Position numbers and translations under genes: made by a program. This document shows positions 12,746-24,860 of a stretch of 64,000 bases of DNA, one piece after another. The stretch is taken from assembly GCA_001600055.1 (NCBI GenBank), contig BCIV01000004.1, positions 1 through 64,000 on the forward strand, in the 5' to 3' direction. Source of the stretch: Filobasidium wieringae (lineage: Eukaryota; Basidiomycota; Tremellomycetes; Filobasidiales; Filobasidiaceae). The notes under the pieces are model-generated. The model had not been told where the DNA came from, did no database searches, and saw nothing but the letters and a program-made list of their open reading frames with translations. Within the stretch, counting starts at the first letter, position 1, and every line of letters begins with the position of its first letter.

Positions 12746-14703
12746 ATGACAGCAAACGTTCTCGAATGGCTAAAACAGGCTGGTGGTGAATACGATGCGG
12801 AGAAGATTGCGCTCAAGGACTACCAAGAGATGGGAATGGGGGTAGTAGCGTTGCAGGATATCCCGGTAGATACTCGGACCGCTTCTCGCCGAGCGGACTA
12901 TTCAGTACTGATTATCCGATTAGGAAGACACTGTGCTGTTCTCGGTGCCGGATGACCTGCTTCTGACTGCCTCGAACACATCTCTTCGAGGCCTTATAAG
13001 AGCTGAGGATTGGGAGACTTTGGAAGAAAATGGAGGCTGGTCGTCCCTGATATTATCCATGATGTGGGAAGATGCGAAGGGGAAAGAGAGCAAATGGTTT
13101 GGATATATGAGTATGTCAGTCTCGTTTGACTATTTTACATTAACTGATAGGCAATAGCGCAGATTCTCTGCCACAAAAGTTCGATACGCCCATGTTCTGG
13201 ACGGACGAGCAGGTCAGTGAGCTGAATGGAACCGACATTGCTGGCAAGATCGGCAGGAAGACTGCAGAAGATACCTATCAGAAGGAGATTGTACCACTTC
13301 TCAATGTAAGCTAGAACGAGCGGCATAGTCGAGGAGCATCGCTGCATAGTGCTAAATCATTCAATTGACAGAGATACGAGAACCTGTTTACCTCTGCTCG
13401 CAAAGGTGCTCCGGAAGCATTCTCTTTCGACCATTTCCATATTCAAGGATCCCGGATACTATCTCGATCGTTCAGTGTTCCAAGTTCTCGAGCAGGCCGG
13501 CACATAAAACGGAGATCCGAGCAAGAAGATGCAGGTGACGTTGACGGGGATGTCAGTATGAACACAGCTGTTGGAGATGAGACTCAGGCTACTGTTGACG
13601 ACGAGGAGAAGGAAGAGGCTGAAGAGGAGGAAGAGAATGATGACGATGATGAGGCGGAAGAGGAGGTCATGGTGCCAGTCGCTGACATGCTAAACGCTGC
13701 ATATGAGCGAGATAATGTGAGTAGTCTGTTGCCCATAAACGACTTCATTGTTGACCATGGTTGAAATGATCATCTAGGCAAGGCTCTTTCACGAAGAAGG
13801 CTGTTTGAACATGGTATCGACCAAGCTTATCCCTGCCGGCGAACAGATCGTATGTGCCTACATCGCCTCCGCAAAGGCGTTGTGCTAAATGCTTCTCGGA
13901 CATGGCAGTTCAACACGTACGGTTCACCTGCAAACTCGTACTTGCTGCGCAAATACGGACACGTGGATGTCTATCCTTTGCGAGATGACATCGTCTCAGA
14001 GTTGCCCGAAGAATACAAAATTTGGCCGATGGGGAACGAAGGGGATGAAGTTGAGATAACCGGAGACGTCGTTCTACAAGCGGCATTGAGAGTATGGAGT
14101 ATCACTGCAGGCGGCAAAACTCTCAAGAGTCAAGAGGAGGAGGAACAGAGGAAGCAGGCATTGGCCGAGCGAGTCGACTGGTGGCTCGAGGAAGGGGAAG
14201 AAGAGTGTGTTTGCGTCTTTCTCATTCCGATGCAGAAGCACGTCACTTACAAACGGCCTTGCAGTACTTTCGTGTTGACTTATCCTCCTGATGAGATACC
14301 CGAGGCAACCATCGCGTTCGCCCGTCTCTTGCTCGAAGAGGATGTATGGGAGAAAGCGCGGGACAACGGAAAAGTACCCAAGCCCAAGGTCGAAACCACT
14401 GAAAGCGGACTCCAAGTCTTGGATGTCTTGCTCGAAAGCTGTGCGATCAGGATGCGAGCTTATACTTGCAGTATTAAATCGGATCTAGCGGCTCTCTCAA
14501 GCGGAGAGTTGGACAAATACGACTTTATGGCTCGTGTCGTACGGACAGGAGAGCTCAGGGTTCTGGCTGTTACCCGGGCGATCCTGACCAAGCAAAGAGA
14601 CGAGCTCTGCGCAAAGTTGACCGCTCCTGCCAAAGGAAACAAGCGAAAAGCTGAGAATTTAAGCAAAGGAGGGAAGAAGTCCAAGAGTAGTGGTGGGAAG
14701 TGA
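12746..14703 (+). CDS. RKM4: SET-domain lysine methyltransferase, Rkm4/SETD6 type
   Basis: ATG at 12746 gives MTANVLEWLKQAGGEYDAEK. After splicing the 5' intron (from 12865), IPEDTVLFSVPDDLLLTASN appears. The SET core is split around an insert: GVVALQDIPED at the N-terminal side, and MVPVADMLNAAYERDNARLF with FNTYGSPANSYLLRKYGHVD at the C-terminal side (the NxxY region that closes over the cofactor). The C-terminal half resembles the Rubisco-methyltransferase substrate-binding domain. An acidic tract (about 13590-13665, mostly Glu/Asp) lies just before MVPVADML. The C-terminus is Lys-rich. Yeast Rkm4 methylates ribosomal protein L42 and human SETD6 methylates RelA, so the substrate here is uncertain. 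Confidence 0.78.
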
Positions 14704-14864
14704 TCGTCTATCGCTGTATGCAGGCCGGGTCGTCCTTATACATCACACACATCCATCTACCAAGATACAACACGAAGTTTGGCATTCGTCGAACGAGTTA
14801 CAAGGATTGAATAGGTATACCGAATTCCGAATGGGGTTCTCATCAAGTCGATTTCAATTAGCGA

Positions 14865-15821
14865 TCAGCCAGCTAGAAGATCTTGCAATTCTTTCTGCAT
14901 GCGTTGCATTTCTTCTTCCGTATTGACGTCCTCTTCCGTCTCCTTCTGTGCCTATTGTGTATCCCTTCAGATCTCGATCTTTCAGGCTTCAGCGACATCG
15001 TGCTCACAGGTAAGTCCGAAGTGACCGTCCCAGCGAGACCCAACTTTCCATCTGTCAGATCGTAAAGGATCTTATCGACCTCCTCGTCTGCTTCTTCTTC
15101 TAGATCATCGTCATCTATCGCTTCCATCGTATCGTCCAACATCTCCTCGATGATCCCAGACTATCATCGCAAGTGCCTAGTGGTAAGGGACCGAGTGCAA
15201 CAAGCCTAGAACAGACGAAAGACGAACCTTCATCATCTCCATCTGCATTTCTCTCATTGTCGCGTTCAGTTGAGGTAGTTTGATAAGTTGATTGCTGACT
15301 TTCATGATCTCTGTTGATTTCTGGAAGGCACCTGTCACTTTGACCATCGCTGCATATCACAGAACAGTCAAGAAGAACACGGATCAGTTCTCTTCCTACA
15401 AGAGAGTGAAGATGAGGGGACAACTCACAAAGCTGATGTTGCATTTGCATCTGAATACTCCCTAATCTAGCTTTGCTCATATGTAACCGATTCTTCTGCT
15501 TATTCGTCCTGACGACCTCTCTAGCTAACAACCTGGCGGACTTGACGTCTCCCTTCTTCGCCAACTGCTTGAGAGATTGTTTCGCTTTCATCGTGGCGGT
15601 ATCCAACTGCAAACACCATACCAGACCATGACCATGAAATCAGCTCGTCCGTTCATCCGTGGACAAGCCTCAACGAAAGCCAGCTCTCGGCGACCCGGAG
15701 GACGAACCTGCTTGATCTCTCTATCCAACATGCGCTGTTCCGTCTTCAGCTTACGGTCCCATTCCTTGATCCTTTCTTCTGGCGTGGGGCCGTAGATGTA
15801 TCGATTGATGCTCTTGAGCAT
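14865..15821 (-). CDS. VPS24: ESCRT-III subunit Vps24 (CHMP3)
   Basis: ATG at 15821 gives MLKSINRYIYGPTPEERIKE. The spliced protein continues with WDRKLKTEQRMLDREIKQ, LAKKGDVKSARLLAREVVRT, GAFQKSTEIMKVSNQLIKLP, NATMREMQMEMMKSGIIEEM and LDDTMEAIDDDDLEEEADEE, the charge pattern of ESCRT-III (basic first half, acidic second half). The GIIEEMLDDT segment and the lack of a CHMP2-type start favour Vps24. Removing a last intron that starts after TSDLP gives a C-terminal exon ending MQRMQKELQDLLAG, a MIT-interacting motif, with the stop at 14865. Role: polymer at endosomes with Vps2 and Snf7, disassembled by Vps4. Confidence 0.88.
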
Positions 15822-16265
15822 GACGAAAGGAAGCCGAGAGCCGATGGATTAGGGTCTGGTTTGGGGTTAGCGTTCCGAGCCGCCTGCTTGAAGGTTCACA
15901 ATTCGGATGTCTGCGTTAGAAAGGGTTGTGCAAACTGATGCTATATCGACTTTGAGGTGATTCTGTAAGGCAAAAGGGTTTGCCTAAAGATTCAAGTGAA
16001 CACAAGTTGCCTGGTCTGAATGACGACTGAGCGATTGATGGCGGAACCAGTCAACGCTATGTCCACCTCGATAACGCCAAGGGCGACAAACGACAAAATC
16101 GAAACCATGCATGCATTCCGTATCATATAAATCAGGTCGTAATCGAGTTGCACAAGATGAACAAACAGCATATTTTGGGGATCGATCTAAAGATCTAGTT
16201 GGGTCAACCCGTCAAGAGTTACAGTAAGGCGAGGAAGGATGGTGAACGAGCCCGCGAGATCCGAT
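15822..16265. other. Intergenic between VPS24 start and ILV5 stop
   Basis: About 440 bases without a supported gene. It should contain the VPS24 promoter and the ILV5 3' end. No repeat or RNA gene was recognised. Confidence 0.5.
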
Positions 16266-18034
16266 TTAGATCTGATCAGACTTGTTGTTCTCCGGCCTGA
16301 GGGAACGGACGGTCTTTCCGGCCCTCCACATCTCCTGGTTGTCAATCTCGGCCGTCTCCTTGTTGAACAGTTCACGGTAGTTCTTCTGTCCGTTGAAAGT
16401 CAAGGATCGTCGGGTCTCGTCACCGTTCTTGACGGAAGCGTAGAGGGACTTGAAGACGGGAAGGTTGGCGTCGTAGAACTTGGGGGCCCAGTCGAGACTG
16501 CAATGGTGAGCGCCATGGTGATCAGCCGGGAAGATGAAACATCAAAAGGCTTGATGACTACTTACGCTCCTCGCTTGGCGGTGGTGGAACAGGCGTTGAA
16601 CATGTAGTCCATCTAATCATCGCAAAGTAAAGATCAGTATCCTAGATAGGTAGTTCCACCACATGAAACACTTACACCGTTCTTGGCGACCAAGGGGTAG
16701 AGGGAGACCAAAGCCTCCTCACAAGTCTATCAAGGAAACGAGCCACAGTTCAGCGCCTGGTACTATCCTCTCAAGTTTAAAAGGCCAATCTACCGACCTC
16801 GTTGAAAGCCTCCGATGGGCTGTGTCCGTTCTCCCTGAGGACCTGGTACTGAGCCAAGAACATTCCCTGGATTCCTCCCATCAAACAACCACGTTCACCG
16901 TACAAGTCGGAGTAGACTGTGGGGTGGAAATAGAGGTCAGTGGAAGCGTTTCTCAGATGACTATAGGGATTCAATTGCTCACCCTCCTTCTCGAAAGTCG
17001 TCTCGTACAGGTACTAAGGAAGGATCGAGAACCAAAAGTCAAATAGCGTTCGGTTGAAACCCTTTCAACCACGCGAGGACTCACTCCGGATCCAACGGCG
17101 ATTCCCATAGCGATGGCCTTCTCCTTGGCCTTTCCGGTAACGTCCTGGAAGACGGCGATGGAGGAGTTGATTCCTCGTCCCTCGAGGAAGAGAGTTCGGA
17201 CGGTTCGTCCGGATCCCTTGGGGGCGACGAGGATGACGTCGACATCCTCAGGGGGTACAACACCGGTCTGGGGGGGAAGGAAGGGAAGGAGGGTTAAGGT
17301 TAGATACGTCATGGCATGAGGGAAAGTTGCGAAGAGGGTAAGGAGGAAAACACTCACGTCCTCCTTGTAAACGACGGAGAAACCGTGAGCAAAGTACAAA
17401 GTCTTTCCCTTGGTAATCAAAGGCTTGATCTCGTTCCAAGTCTGGGACTGAGCGGCATCACTGAGCAAGTTCATGATGATGGTACCCTTCTCGATGGCCT
17501 CGTGGATAGGGAACAAGGTCTCTCCGGGGACCCAACCGTCCTCCTGAGCCTGTTTCCAAGATTCACCTCCTTCTCTTACTCCGACAATGACCTTGAGACC
17601 GTTGTCACGAGCGTTGAGGGATTGACCGTGTCCCTGCGAACCGTATCCGATCATGGCGAGGGTATCATTCTTGAAGTACCTGAGCAGGAGTAAGAGGGTG
17701 AGTGAAGCGCACGACGGTGACCAACGTAGATCAAGCACTCACTCGGTGAGCTTCTCAGTGGGCCAGTCGGCACGCTCGTAAATGACCTCTTCAGTACCAG
17801 CAAAGTCAAGGGTCTTGAGTCCTCGAGTGGCCTGGCGACGTGTCACGCGATCAGACGACCATCCAGGTATCGACCACCCGTACGTCTACTCACAGAGAAA
17901 GCGGTCTTGGCGATCTGAGGCCTGGCAGAGACGGCAGCCCTGGCAGCCAAAGAGAAAGACCTCTTCGCGGCGGGCTGGGCAGCGGCGGTGAGAGCCTGTT
18001 TGAGGACACGAGAGGAAGTGGATCGGAATGACAT
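16266..18034 (-). CDS. ILV5: Ketol-acid reductoisomerase, mitochondrial
   Basis: ATG at 18034 gives MSFRSTSSRVLKQALTAAAQ, a Ser/Arg/Ala-rich, acid-free leader typical of mitochondrial import. Then TLAMIGYGSQGHGQSLNARD (NADPH-binding glycine loop), GETLFPIHEAIEKGTIIMNL, GKTLYFAHGFSVVYKED, DVDVILVAPKGSGRTVRTLF, and the C-terminal helical domain VYSDLYGERGCLMGGIQGMF with LGENGHS-like RENGHSPSEAFNE. The protein ends RSLRPENNKSDQI with the stop at 16266. The enzyme converts acetolactate and acetohydroxybutyrate in valine and isoleucine synthesis. It has several short introns and looks complete. Confidence 0.95.
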
Positions 18035-18467
18035 TGCGGTTGTGTTTTTTTGTTGTGGATTGATAGAAAGGTGGACTGGCAGAGTGCAGGAGGTGCTCGA
18101 GGTGCCAGGTGTGTCCGGTATAAGAACGCTGCAAGTAAGAAATCGGGCGAGAGGGAGAATGCGACATGAGCTGGATCCTCTGACTCGCTCCCACCACTTT
18201 CGCTTGGAAATTTCGGGTCGGAAGCTAATCACGTAGGCAACCGCGGTGTTCGTGGCGTGAGAAAGCATGCGCTCTGTATTTAATGAATGACCACGGGGTC
18301 TCCATGTTTCAAGTAAACGTGCATCATCTGATTATTATAAGGTAGGACACTCGATACAACAAACCAAATAAAGGCAAAGGCAAGGTCATCCAAGCCACAA
18401 AAACCAGCGAAAAGCGAACTAGCGTGTTGTTGTTGTTGTACATATCCGATGAACACCTCTCCCCGTC
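18035..18467. other. ILV5 upstream region
   Basis: About 430 bases between the ILV5 start and the stop of the next minus-strand gene. No coding frame was supported. A CAA-type TTG/TTGTTG run occurs near 18425-18440. Confidence 0.45.
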
Positions 18468-20975
18468 TCAACGTCTCCCTCGACTCCCCACAGGTCTCCA
18501 ATCGATAGCCTTCCCACCACCCCTCTGCACGCCTCTGAGCGGGCGCATACAGCTCCCCAGCTCGGCCGCTCGATCTTGATCAGGGTCGTTGGTGGGGACG
18601 TAATAGTATAGCGGTAAGAGGGGATGACCGGACGAGTCCTACGTCAAGTGAAACACATGATCATCAACTCCCGTCCGTGAAAGCCAGAAGGGAGAACGAC
18701 GCGGACTCACCTTTCCTTTCCTATCCACCCGTCCGAACATATCGTGACCCCTCAAGACGTCCCCGATCCATGTAGCCCAAACCAAATCGGTTCCCAAATC
18801 CCTCATCGAAGGTTGAGACTACCGTCGGCAAGAAAACGAACAGGAACACTTTATATCAGTCTCCCCGGCTCTTTGGTTCTTGCATTACCCACACAAAGGA
18901 GGACTCACATCGAGAATAGCCTTGACCAGATCGAACGCACTGATAGCGCTCACTCCGGAGAAGACGATACTGGTCGCTACCAAAGCCTGCAGGTCCAAGT
19001 TCTCCGGAGGAGCGACCACCCCGTTGGTTTCCTCCAGCAACGCAGGACCGGGAACCATAACCGGTCTGATCTTCTCCGCCCTCTTCTCCTCCACCGGCTT
19101 CGATTCGGGCTTGGTAGGACTGACCGCCCGGCCCACTCCCGTAGACACCTCTGGGGACTCCTTCTTCACCCGATTCACCCGTCCCGCCTTCTTCTTCCGT
19201 TTGAGTTTCTCAACGATCATGCTTTCAGGATCAAGAGGGTCCGACCTATCGTCCTCACTATCGCTCGTCATCTGGGAATAAATCGATCGGGTGGGCGAGG
19301 AAGGATGTTGGACCTCTAGCTCAGGGGCGGGAAGTTGGAGGACGGGTTCGGGGACGACGGAAAACGAATCCCGGATGGAGGTTTCCGGTTCGCTAAGGCG
19401 CTCGAGAGGTGTGAGCGGTTCGACCTCGACCTCGACCTCGACCTCGATGGGAGATGGGACGGTGGGTTGTTCCGATAGAGGAGATTCAGCGATTTCTTGC
19501 CTGGGTTCCACTCTCGGCTCTTCAGGTACGGGTAAGGTTTTCTCCTTGACCCGCTCAACCACTCTCTCCACGGTCCTCTCGACCGATCTTTCCGTGACGA
19601 CCTTCTCCTTCTCCTTGACCTCAACAACGGGAGTAACTCCCCTGAACATCACCGGCGTGACCGTTCTCGAAACAACAGGGGTGATTTCCCTCGATCGGAC
19701 CGGAGTAGTGACGATCTTACTGATCTTCTTCTGTACCACGTTCCTCCTCCCCTGTCCGGCCAGTCCGACCAGTCCGAAAATATCCGCCTCGAGCGGTTTC
19801 AAATTCCTCCTCACCGGTTCAAACGAGGCGTAATCTCTGCGTCTGATTTCCGGAAGGTCTTTAGGTCGGTCGATTTCCTGAACGGGGGTGGGGATGGGTT
19901 GAGGGGTCTCCCTCATCGGTCCTTCTTCTTCTATGCTCATCTCCGGCTCGTCTTCTTCCAGATCATCTAATACTCCTAGAGGTGGGGAACTGGGTGGCAA
20001 ATCGTTCAATTCAGGGTAATCGTGCATCCCAACGGGAGTGATTTCTCTTCTAACAGGAGAACTGGGGGGGGATAAAAGTCCACTCAACGCCGTCCTCTTG
20101 AGGGAATAAGATTGAGCCAAGGGAGCTTCCGGGGTGGTACCCCGTTCGAAAACGGGTGGCGTCCAGGTGACGATGACTTTACAAGAATACATGTCGATCT
20201 CGATATCCACGAGCAAATCTTCCCTCGCCTCTTCCTCCGAGGGAGGTTTGATGGTGATCGTCCTTCCGGCGGTATAACGTTTTCCTACTTGGCCATCGTC
20301 TGGTAGTAAAGGTGAGCTGGAATAGGCTCTCCGACGTGAACCCAGGATCCGAACCCGACATCCGTTCTGTCCGAGAACATGTAGCAGGAGTTCCCCGTGG
20401 ATGGATAAGGTCAGGACGACGTGTTGCCTTGAAGAATGTTGAGCGTGACGCGGGAGAGGTAAGAGGTTTGTTGGTAGTAAACGACAAGAGATGTTTGAAC
20501 TTCGAACACATTCTGGAACTTCTTCGTCCGAGACGGTCATCAATTGAGAGGAAGAGGTAGAAGGTCTTGCGTTCCGACTTTTTCGTGATCGTCCGAGGAC
20601 GAGGTTACACGTCCCGTCGAAAGGGACATTCAACGTGTTGCCCAAACCAGGTAAATCGATTCTCTCCGGTCTCACGGGCGTGGTAGGAAGGAGCGGGGAG
20701 GAAGACCTTCCAGGAGAACTGGACAGGACGTGTGGCCTGAACTGTACGCGCCTCACCACATCTTCCTGCGAGTCGTTCAATCCAGGTATGTCGAGTTCCG
20801 AACTGGGAGGAGGGGTGAACAAGTCTCGCGGAGGCAACTTGTATGCAGAAGAGGGAGCGACCTTTCGTCGTTTTGGAGAAGGAGAAAAGGGTGCGAGATG
20901 GTTCTCCTTTTCTTGCAAGAACGAGGTATGAGATCGTTTGCCAGCCAGATTGACTGGGTGGAATGTCGAGACCAT
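18468..20975 (-). CDS. FHA-domain protein, Tos4-like nuclear regulator
   Basis: Exons: 20975-18909, 18818-18711, 18638-18468. I chose ATG 20975 (MVSTFHPVNLAGKRSHTSFL); the frame is open to an upstream ATG at 21158. The N-terminus has a basic KRSHTSF/SPKRRKVA stretch (possible nuclear signal). A forkhead-associated domain follows: CNLVLGRSRKS, LPRHAQHSSRQHVVLTL, LLLHVLGQNGCRVRI. The middle is disordered, rich in Pro/Ser/Glu, with an EVEVEVEVEV run encoded by a 6-base repeat. The C-terminus reads LQALVATSIVFSGVSAISAF, DLVWATWIGDVLRGHDMFGR and GHPLLPLYYYVPTNDPDQDR. I take this to be a conserved terminal domain of these fungal FHA proteins. Yeast Tos4 binds histone deacetylase complexes; transfer of that role is inference. 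Confidence 0.62.
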
Positions 20976-22146
20976 GATGTTGGGCGTATGATGAGTTTGT
21001 AATGGCAGGCCAATGGTTTCTATCGATGGTGGTGACTGAGAAGATGAAGCAGCAGACGATTTCCAGGTGAAGGAGATGAACCTCCCAGCTTGAGAGCAGC
21101 TCTCTCTGCGAAACGCTCTTGACGCGACCTTTTGGATCCGCAGCGCGTCATTACTCATGCATTTGCTGCGCGTTCTAGATCACGTGAGCTGTGAAGGATG
21201 GTGATGATCACGTGATTGGATTTCGCAAAGAAGGGTCGGCGCATGCGGACGTCGCCTTGTGATATATTGTTAGGCCGTCGTTTCATATTGTCGTTGAGTT
21301 GATATTCTACGGCTATCAGGATGCTGCAATGGCACAATCGCACAAGCTATTGTATCCGAACGTCAGCTCATACATGGTTCGCAAACGAACTCTGAGACTG
21401 GCACGACCAAGCTTCAAGCAGGACGACCAGCCAATGTAAGGTCCGAAATCGGATCAGACTAGCATTATTAGATACATGACCGCATCCGACATGCATGATG
21501 CACCGCACAAACGTCTTTTGTTCGACCTTTTGAATCGTTCATCTGCCAGATCCATCATACAACCACGACATCGACATCTGGCATATCTCACCTCCTATCT
21601 CTTAGCTCGCAATCCAAATCGCCCCTGAGAGTCAGCTGATACGCGCGAAACGCGTTCCTGACCGCCCCTGTTCTTTCTCGGAACGTCGTAAAATTTCCGA
21701 TTCGGGACCTAGTTCGAAACACAACGGAAACGGTAGTAGTCATGATATTCCATGGTGTAGGAGAATTGATGACTGTTTAGTGATCGGAACGAGTGTTGGT
21801 TCCATTCGATGTCGTGTTTCATGTTTTCGTTTGGTGATGTAGCAGATAGCTGGTGGCCATCTGGAAACAAGCGCGAGTTCTTGTCCGAATTGCAGTGTTT
21901 GCTGTTGTACGTAGAGCAGCAAACAGATCGAATAATGGTCAGGACGACGCGATCTGAAGGTAGGATTCGAATGAATGTTTGTTTTCATTGGGTTGGTTGG
22001 CGAGGAGGTCAAGATTACAACGAGGTGGGGAGATTATGGATTCTACGATCTAAGGACATCTAATATGATTTTGTGGGTTTGCGATTTTCAAGGTTCATTG
22101 AGGGGGAGAGGGAGAGAAAGAGGATGGGGGTTGCCGACTAAGATGT
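20976..22146. promoter_or_regulatory. Intergenic with paired TCACGTGA sites
   Basis: Over 1 kb without a supported gene. Two TCACGTGA palindromes lie 28 bases apart, at 21180-21187 and 21208-21215, upstream of the FHA gene start. If the ATG at 21158 is used the sites sit only 22 bases from it, which favours the start at 20975. The rest (21220-22146) shows only short frames. Confidence 0.4.
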
Positions 22147-23134
22147 TTATCGTCGGTGTCGAGCGGGAATACCGGTAGCTCTCGATCGTCGAGAGTAGGT
22201 CTTTTGGTCCTCGGCGGCGGTGGAGGGGATACAAGCGTTATCGACCAACTTGAATCCTCGGAGACAAGAGTTGACCTTGCATCCTCCGCTGATACAGGCG
22301 ATCTCGTCGGCTCCTGGAATGGCGGTACAATCCTGTCCCTGCTTTCCACCTTCCATAGGCTGCTGGCATCCTCCACAGGATTCCAAATCGGCCTCCGTGT
22401 TGACACATTCCCATCCCGCGGCTTTCCCACCGAACCCGAGCAGCCCGGTGGCACACATCTCGAACCCGTTGGCACATCGTTTGCGCTGGAATTCACGCTT
22501 GACGGTGGAGCCGGATTGACAGGTGGCGGTGGAGGCGATACAGGTGGTACCACATGCCTTTTGGTTGGTAGGGCAGGTGAAGGTACAGGTGGTACAGGAG
22601 GTAGGGATGGAACCGGCAGGGTAGACACAGGTGGTGGTCTTTTGGTTCAAAGCGTTGGTGATCGAGCTGGTGATGGCGCTGATTCCCTGAGCACGGGTCA
22701 GTTGGTTGGTAGTGAGGTAGGACTGGAAGTTGGTCTCGTTGATCTGACCACTGTTCACGGCGAAAGCGGTGTTGATGTCGGAAGTGGTGGCGGAGGTGAG
22801 GACACCGTTGGAGTTACAGTAACAGTGGATGGGTCGGATGTTCTGAAAGGGTGGCAAGAGGTATTAGTTGTCGATCGAACGAATGAAAGATGAAACAACA
22901 TGGACTTACACCGAGGACGGCCTTTGTGTTCGAATCGACCAAGTTGATGGTCAAGGTGGCACACAAGGTTGTTCCGGCACGAGCCATCAAGTGGTTCTGA
23001 GGGGCGGACATGGTGGTACCATCATCGGCGGAGACCCCGTAGACGGTGGAAGGGACGGAGTAGGCTCGGGTGAGGGTGAGGGAGAAGAAGAGGGTGATGA
23101 GGAGGACGAGGTTGATTCGGAGAGAGGCGAACAT
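22147..23134 (-). CDS. Secreted cysteine-rich protein with CPL1-like domain
   Basis: Two exons, 23134-22910 and 22842-22147. A clear signal peptide starts the protein (MFASLRINLVLLITLFFSLT, cleavage near TRAYS). The mature part is rich in Cys, Thr and Asn. Its C-terminal half carries the CPL1-like pattern: ADLESCGGCQQP, GQDCTAIPGADEIACISGGC and KVNSCLRGFKLVDNACIP. The protein ends in a basic tail (SRRSRATGIPARHRR). CPL1-domain proteins are known from Cryptococcus, where Cpl1 is a secreted, capsule-associated protein; the domain also occurs in other basidiomycetes. Function in this organism is unknown. An opposite-strand open frame across most of the gene is a shadow of the biased codons. Confidence 0.75.
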
Positions 23135-23393
23135 GGTTGCGGGTTGGTCGGGTGTTGATGGGGTTGGAGTTGGGTGGAGGTGGTTTAGGGGGTAAGAGTG
23201 GAGGTTGAAGAAGAAGATGAGAGGGAGGGTGAGAGTGAAGTGAGGAGAGTAGAGAGGGAGGAGAGACTGAGGTAGAGGCTCGGAAGGATGAAGGCGGGTG
23301 AGGTGAGGTGAGGAAAAGAGACGGGAAGAAGAAACATCCTACAACGACCTGGTCCATCCCTTTCTTATATGCCAATCCGATCTGCTGCTTACA

Positions 23394-24169
23394 TCAACAA
23401 CCAGCGCGAACGTGTTTTCTGCTAGTAGAAAATAATCCCCCGGAGGACGCGGAGGAGGTGAATGCACGAGCTAGGTCACCGGCTAATCTCGAGAGGAACG
23501 ATCTGAGATCAGACAACCTCTGTCTCGCCAAGAATCTGGGATCGTACGTATGCGTGGTCTCTGCGCAAGCGTCGAGCATGGGTTCCAGTGTGATACCTTA
23601 ACATGGCCTCAGTCCCCGGCTCTCGCGCTGCCACACTCGCTCGGCGTGCAAGGATCACTCACCTGGGTCTGATCTGAAACTTGGTACATGAGATCGGATA
23701 GATTGCAAGACATGACGTACCTGAGACAGTTCATTCAACCGACCCAAGAGCGCGACTGCTTCCGTTTGCCCCGATCGTTCTGCCAGAACCTCGGTTTCTT
23801 TCGTTTCCGAAGGTCCACGGAGTATTTCGGGAAGCGTTCTCGTTCGAGACAATTTCCCTGGGGATAGGGCGAGAACCCGGTTGATCTGTCTCGCGTCGGC
23901 GTTCTCGGCGTAGGGAAAAGAAAAATTGGCGGACGTTTTCGTGTGAAAGTTTCTATCTGCCCCTGCTGGTCCGGGCTCGTGTCCAGCCCGGCGTCAATCA
24001 GCTGCATCACCACCGGCAGCCGTAGAAGACGAAAGCTCGGGATTCCGGGATCCACACTTTCGCTTGGTATCGGCTTAGAATCGATCAACCGAAATGAACC
24101 GCAAAAGTCGGAAGATCTCGACGTAAGTGGTATATCGGCGATGGCCAACTCGCCCAAACTCGAATACAA
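23394..24169 (-). CDS. Hypothetical helical protein, 5' end not resolved
   Basis: I do not recognise this product. Two exons join in frame: one ending near 23661 (ARQINRVLALSPGKLSRTRT, then TEAVALLGRLNELSQ) and one from about 23593 to the stop at 23394 (ITLEPMLDACAETTHTYDPR, then RLSDLRSFLSRLAGDLARAF). The intron has a GTGAGT donor and both sides keep a helical, high-GC3 reading frame. No ATG is found in frame before about 23950, so at least one more 5' exon is needed; the left limit of 24169 is only the open stretch. It could be a small coiled-coil subunit of a complex, or a chance reading. Confidence 0.35.
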
Positions 24170-24860
24170 TTGCGTGCAAGTCCACGGATCCTCGGTTGTT
24201 GGCTAGATCTCTGGCTGGCTGTCACAAGCCACAACCTACCATGAATCTACCTGACCGCCAAGGTCCTAGCCTACTCGCGCGAATCTACCAAGCTCACTAG
24301 TCACTAGACTAGCTACCTATTTTCAGAAGACGAGTTCGAACACCGGAAAAGGTGAATCGATGGGTTCAATCATTTTGGGGTCATATCGTGAACAGCGTGT
24401 ACATAGCCACATGTCGCGATACACGCATGTTATTACCGGCCTCCATATGCCATATGTCCATGTCAAGGCACAGAACGGTGATGGTGGATGGTGATCGCAT
24501 GAGATGCTCCTGACCCCTGACGCGTCTGGCAACAGCCACGGAGCCTTACCCGTGTAAGAGTCATCAATCCTCCGATGACCGATGAGCACCTTCCATTCCT
24601 CTCAAACACTTCTAGAGAGCGCCAAGGGATGCTTCCATGTCATGTTTTCCATTCGATGAAATGTCTTTCCTCGACTTCCTCCGCTGTTCGATCGCACCTC
24701 GTTTCCTGGTCATCGGTAACGGCATCATGAGCCGAGAGCTCGATATCACGTGACCTGGAAACGAACTCCATGCATAACCGGTACAGTGCACCTCGTTCTT
24801 CCGAAAGCGTCACATCCACCGTAGCAACCAACTACTTTCGTCATCTCAGTCCAATCAACC
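24170..24860. promoter_or_regulatory. Intergenic, TCACGTGA upstream of the SDR gene
   Basis: About 690 bases without a supported gene. TCACGTGA lies at 24746-24753, about 108 bases before the next start codon on the plus strand. Nothing else was recognised. Confidence 0.35.

Noticed and set aside
20975..21158. 61-residue N-terminal extension of the FHA protein
   Set aside because: The extension has no conserved features and would place its ATG next to TCACGTGA; the internal ATG gives a more usual start, though the extension is not excluded.
22156..22893. Plus-strand open frame of 245 codons
   Set aside because: It is Gly/Thr/Val-rich and exactly antisense to the CPL1-like gene, whose signal peptide and cysteine pattern are convincing; a codon-bias shadow.
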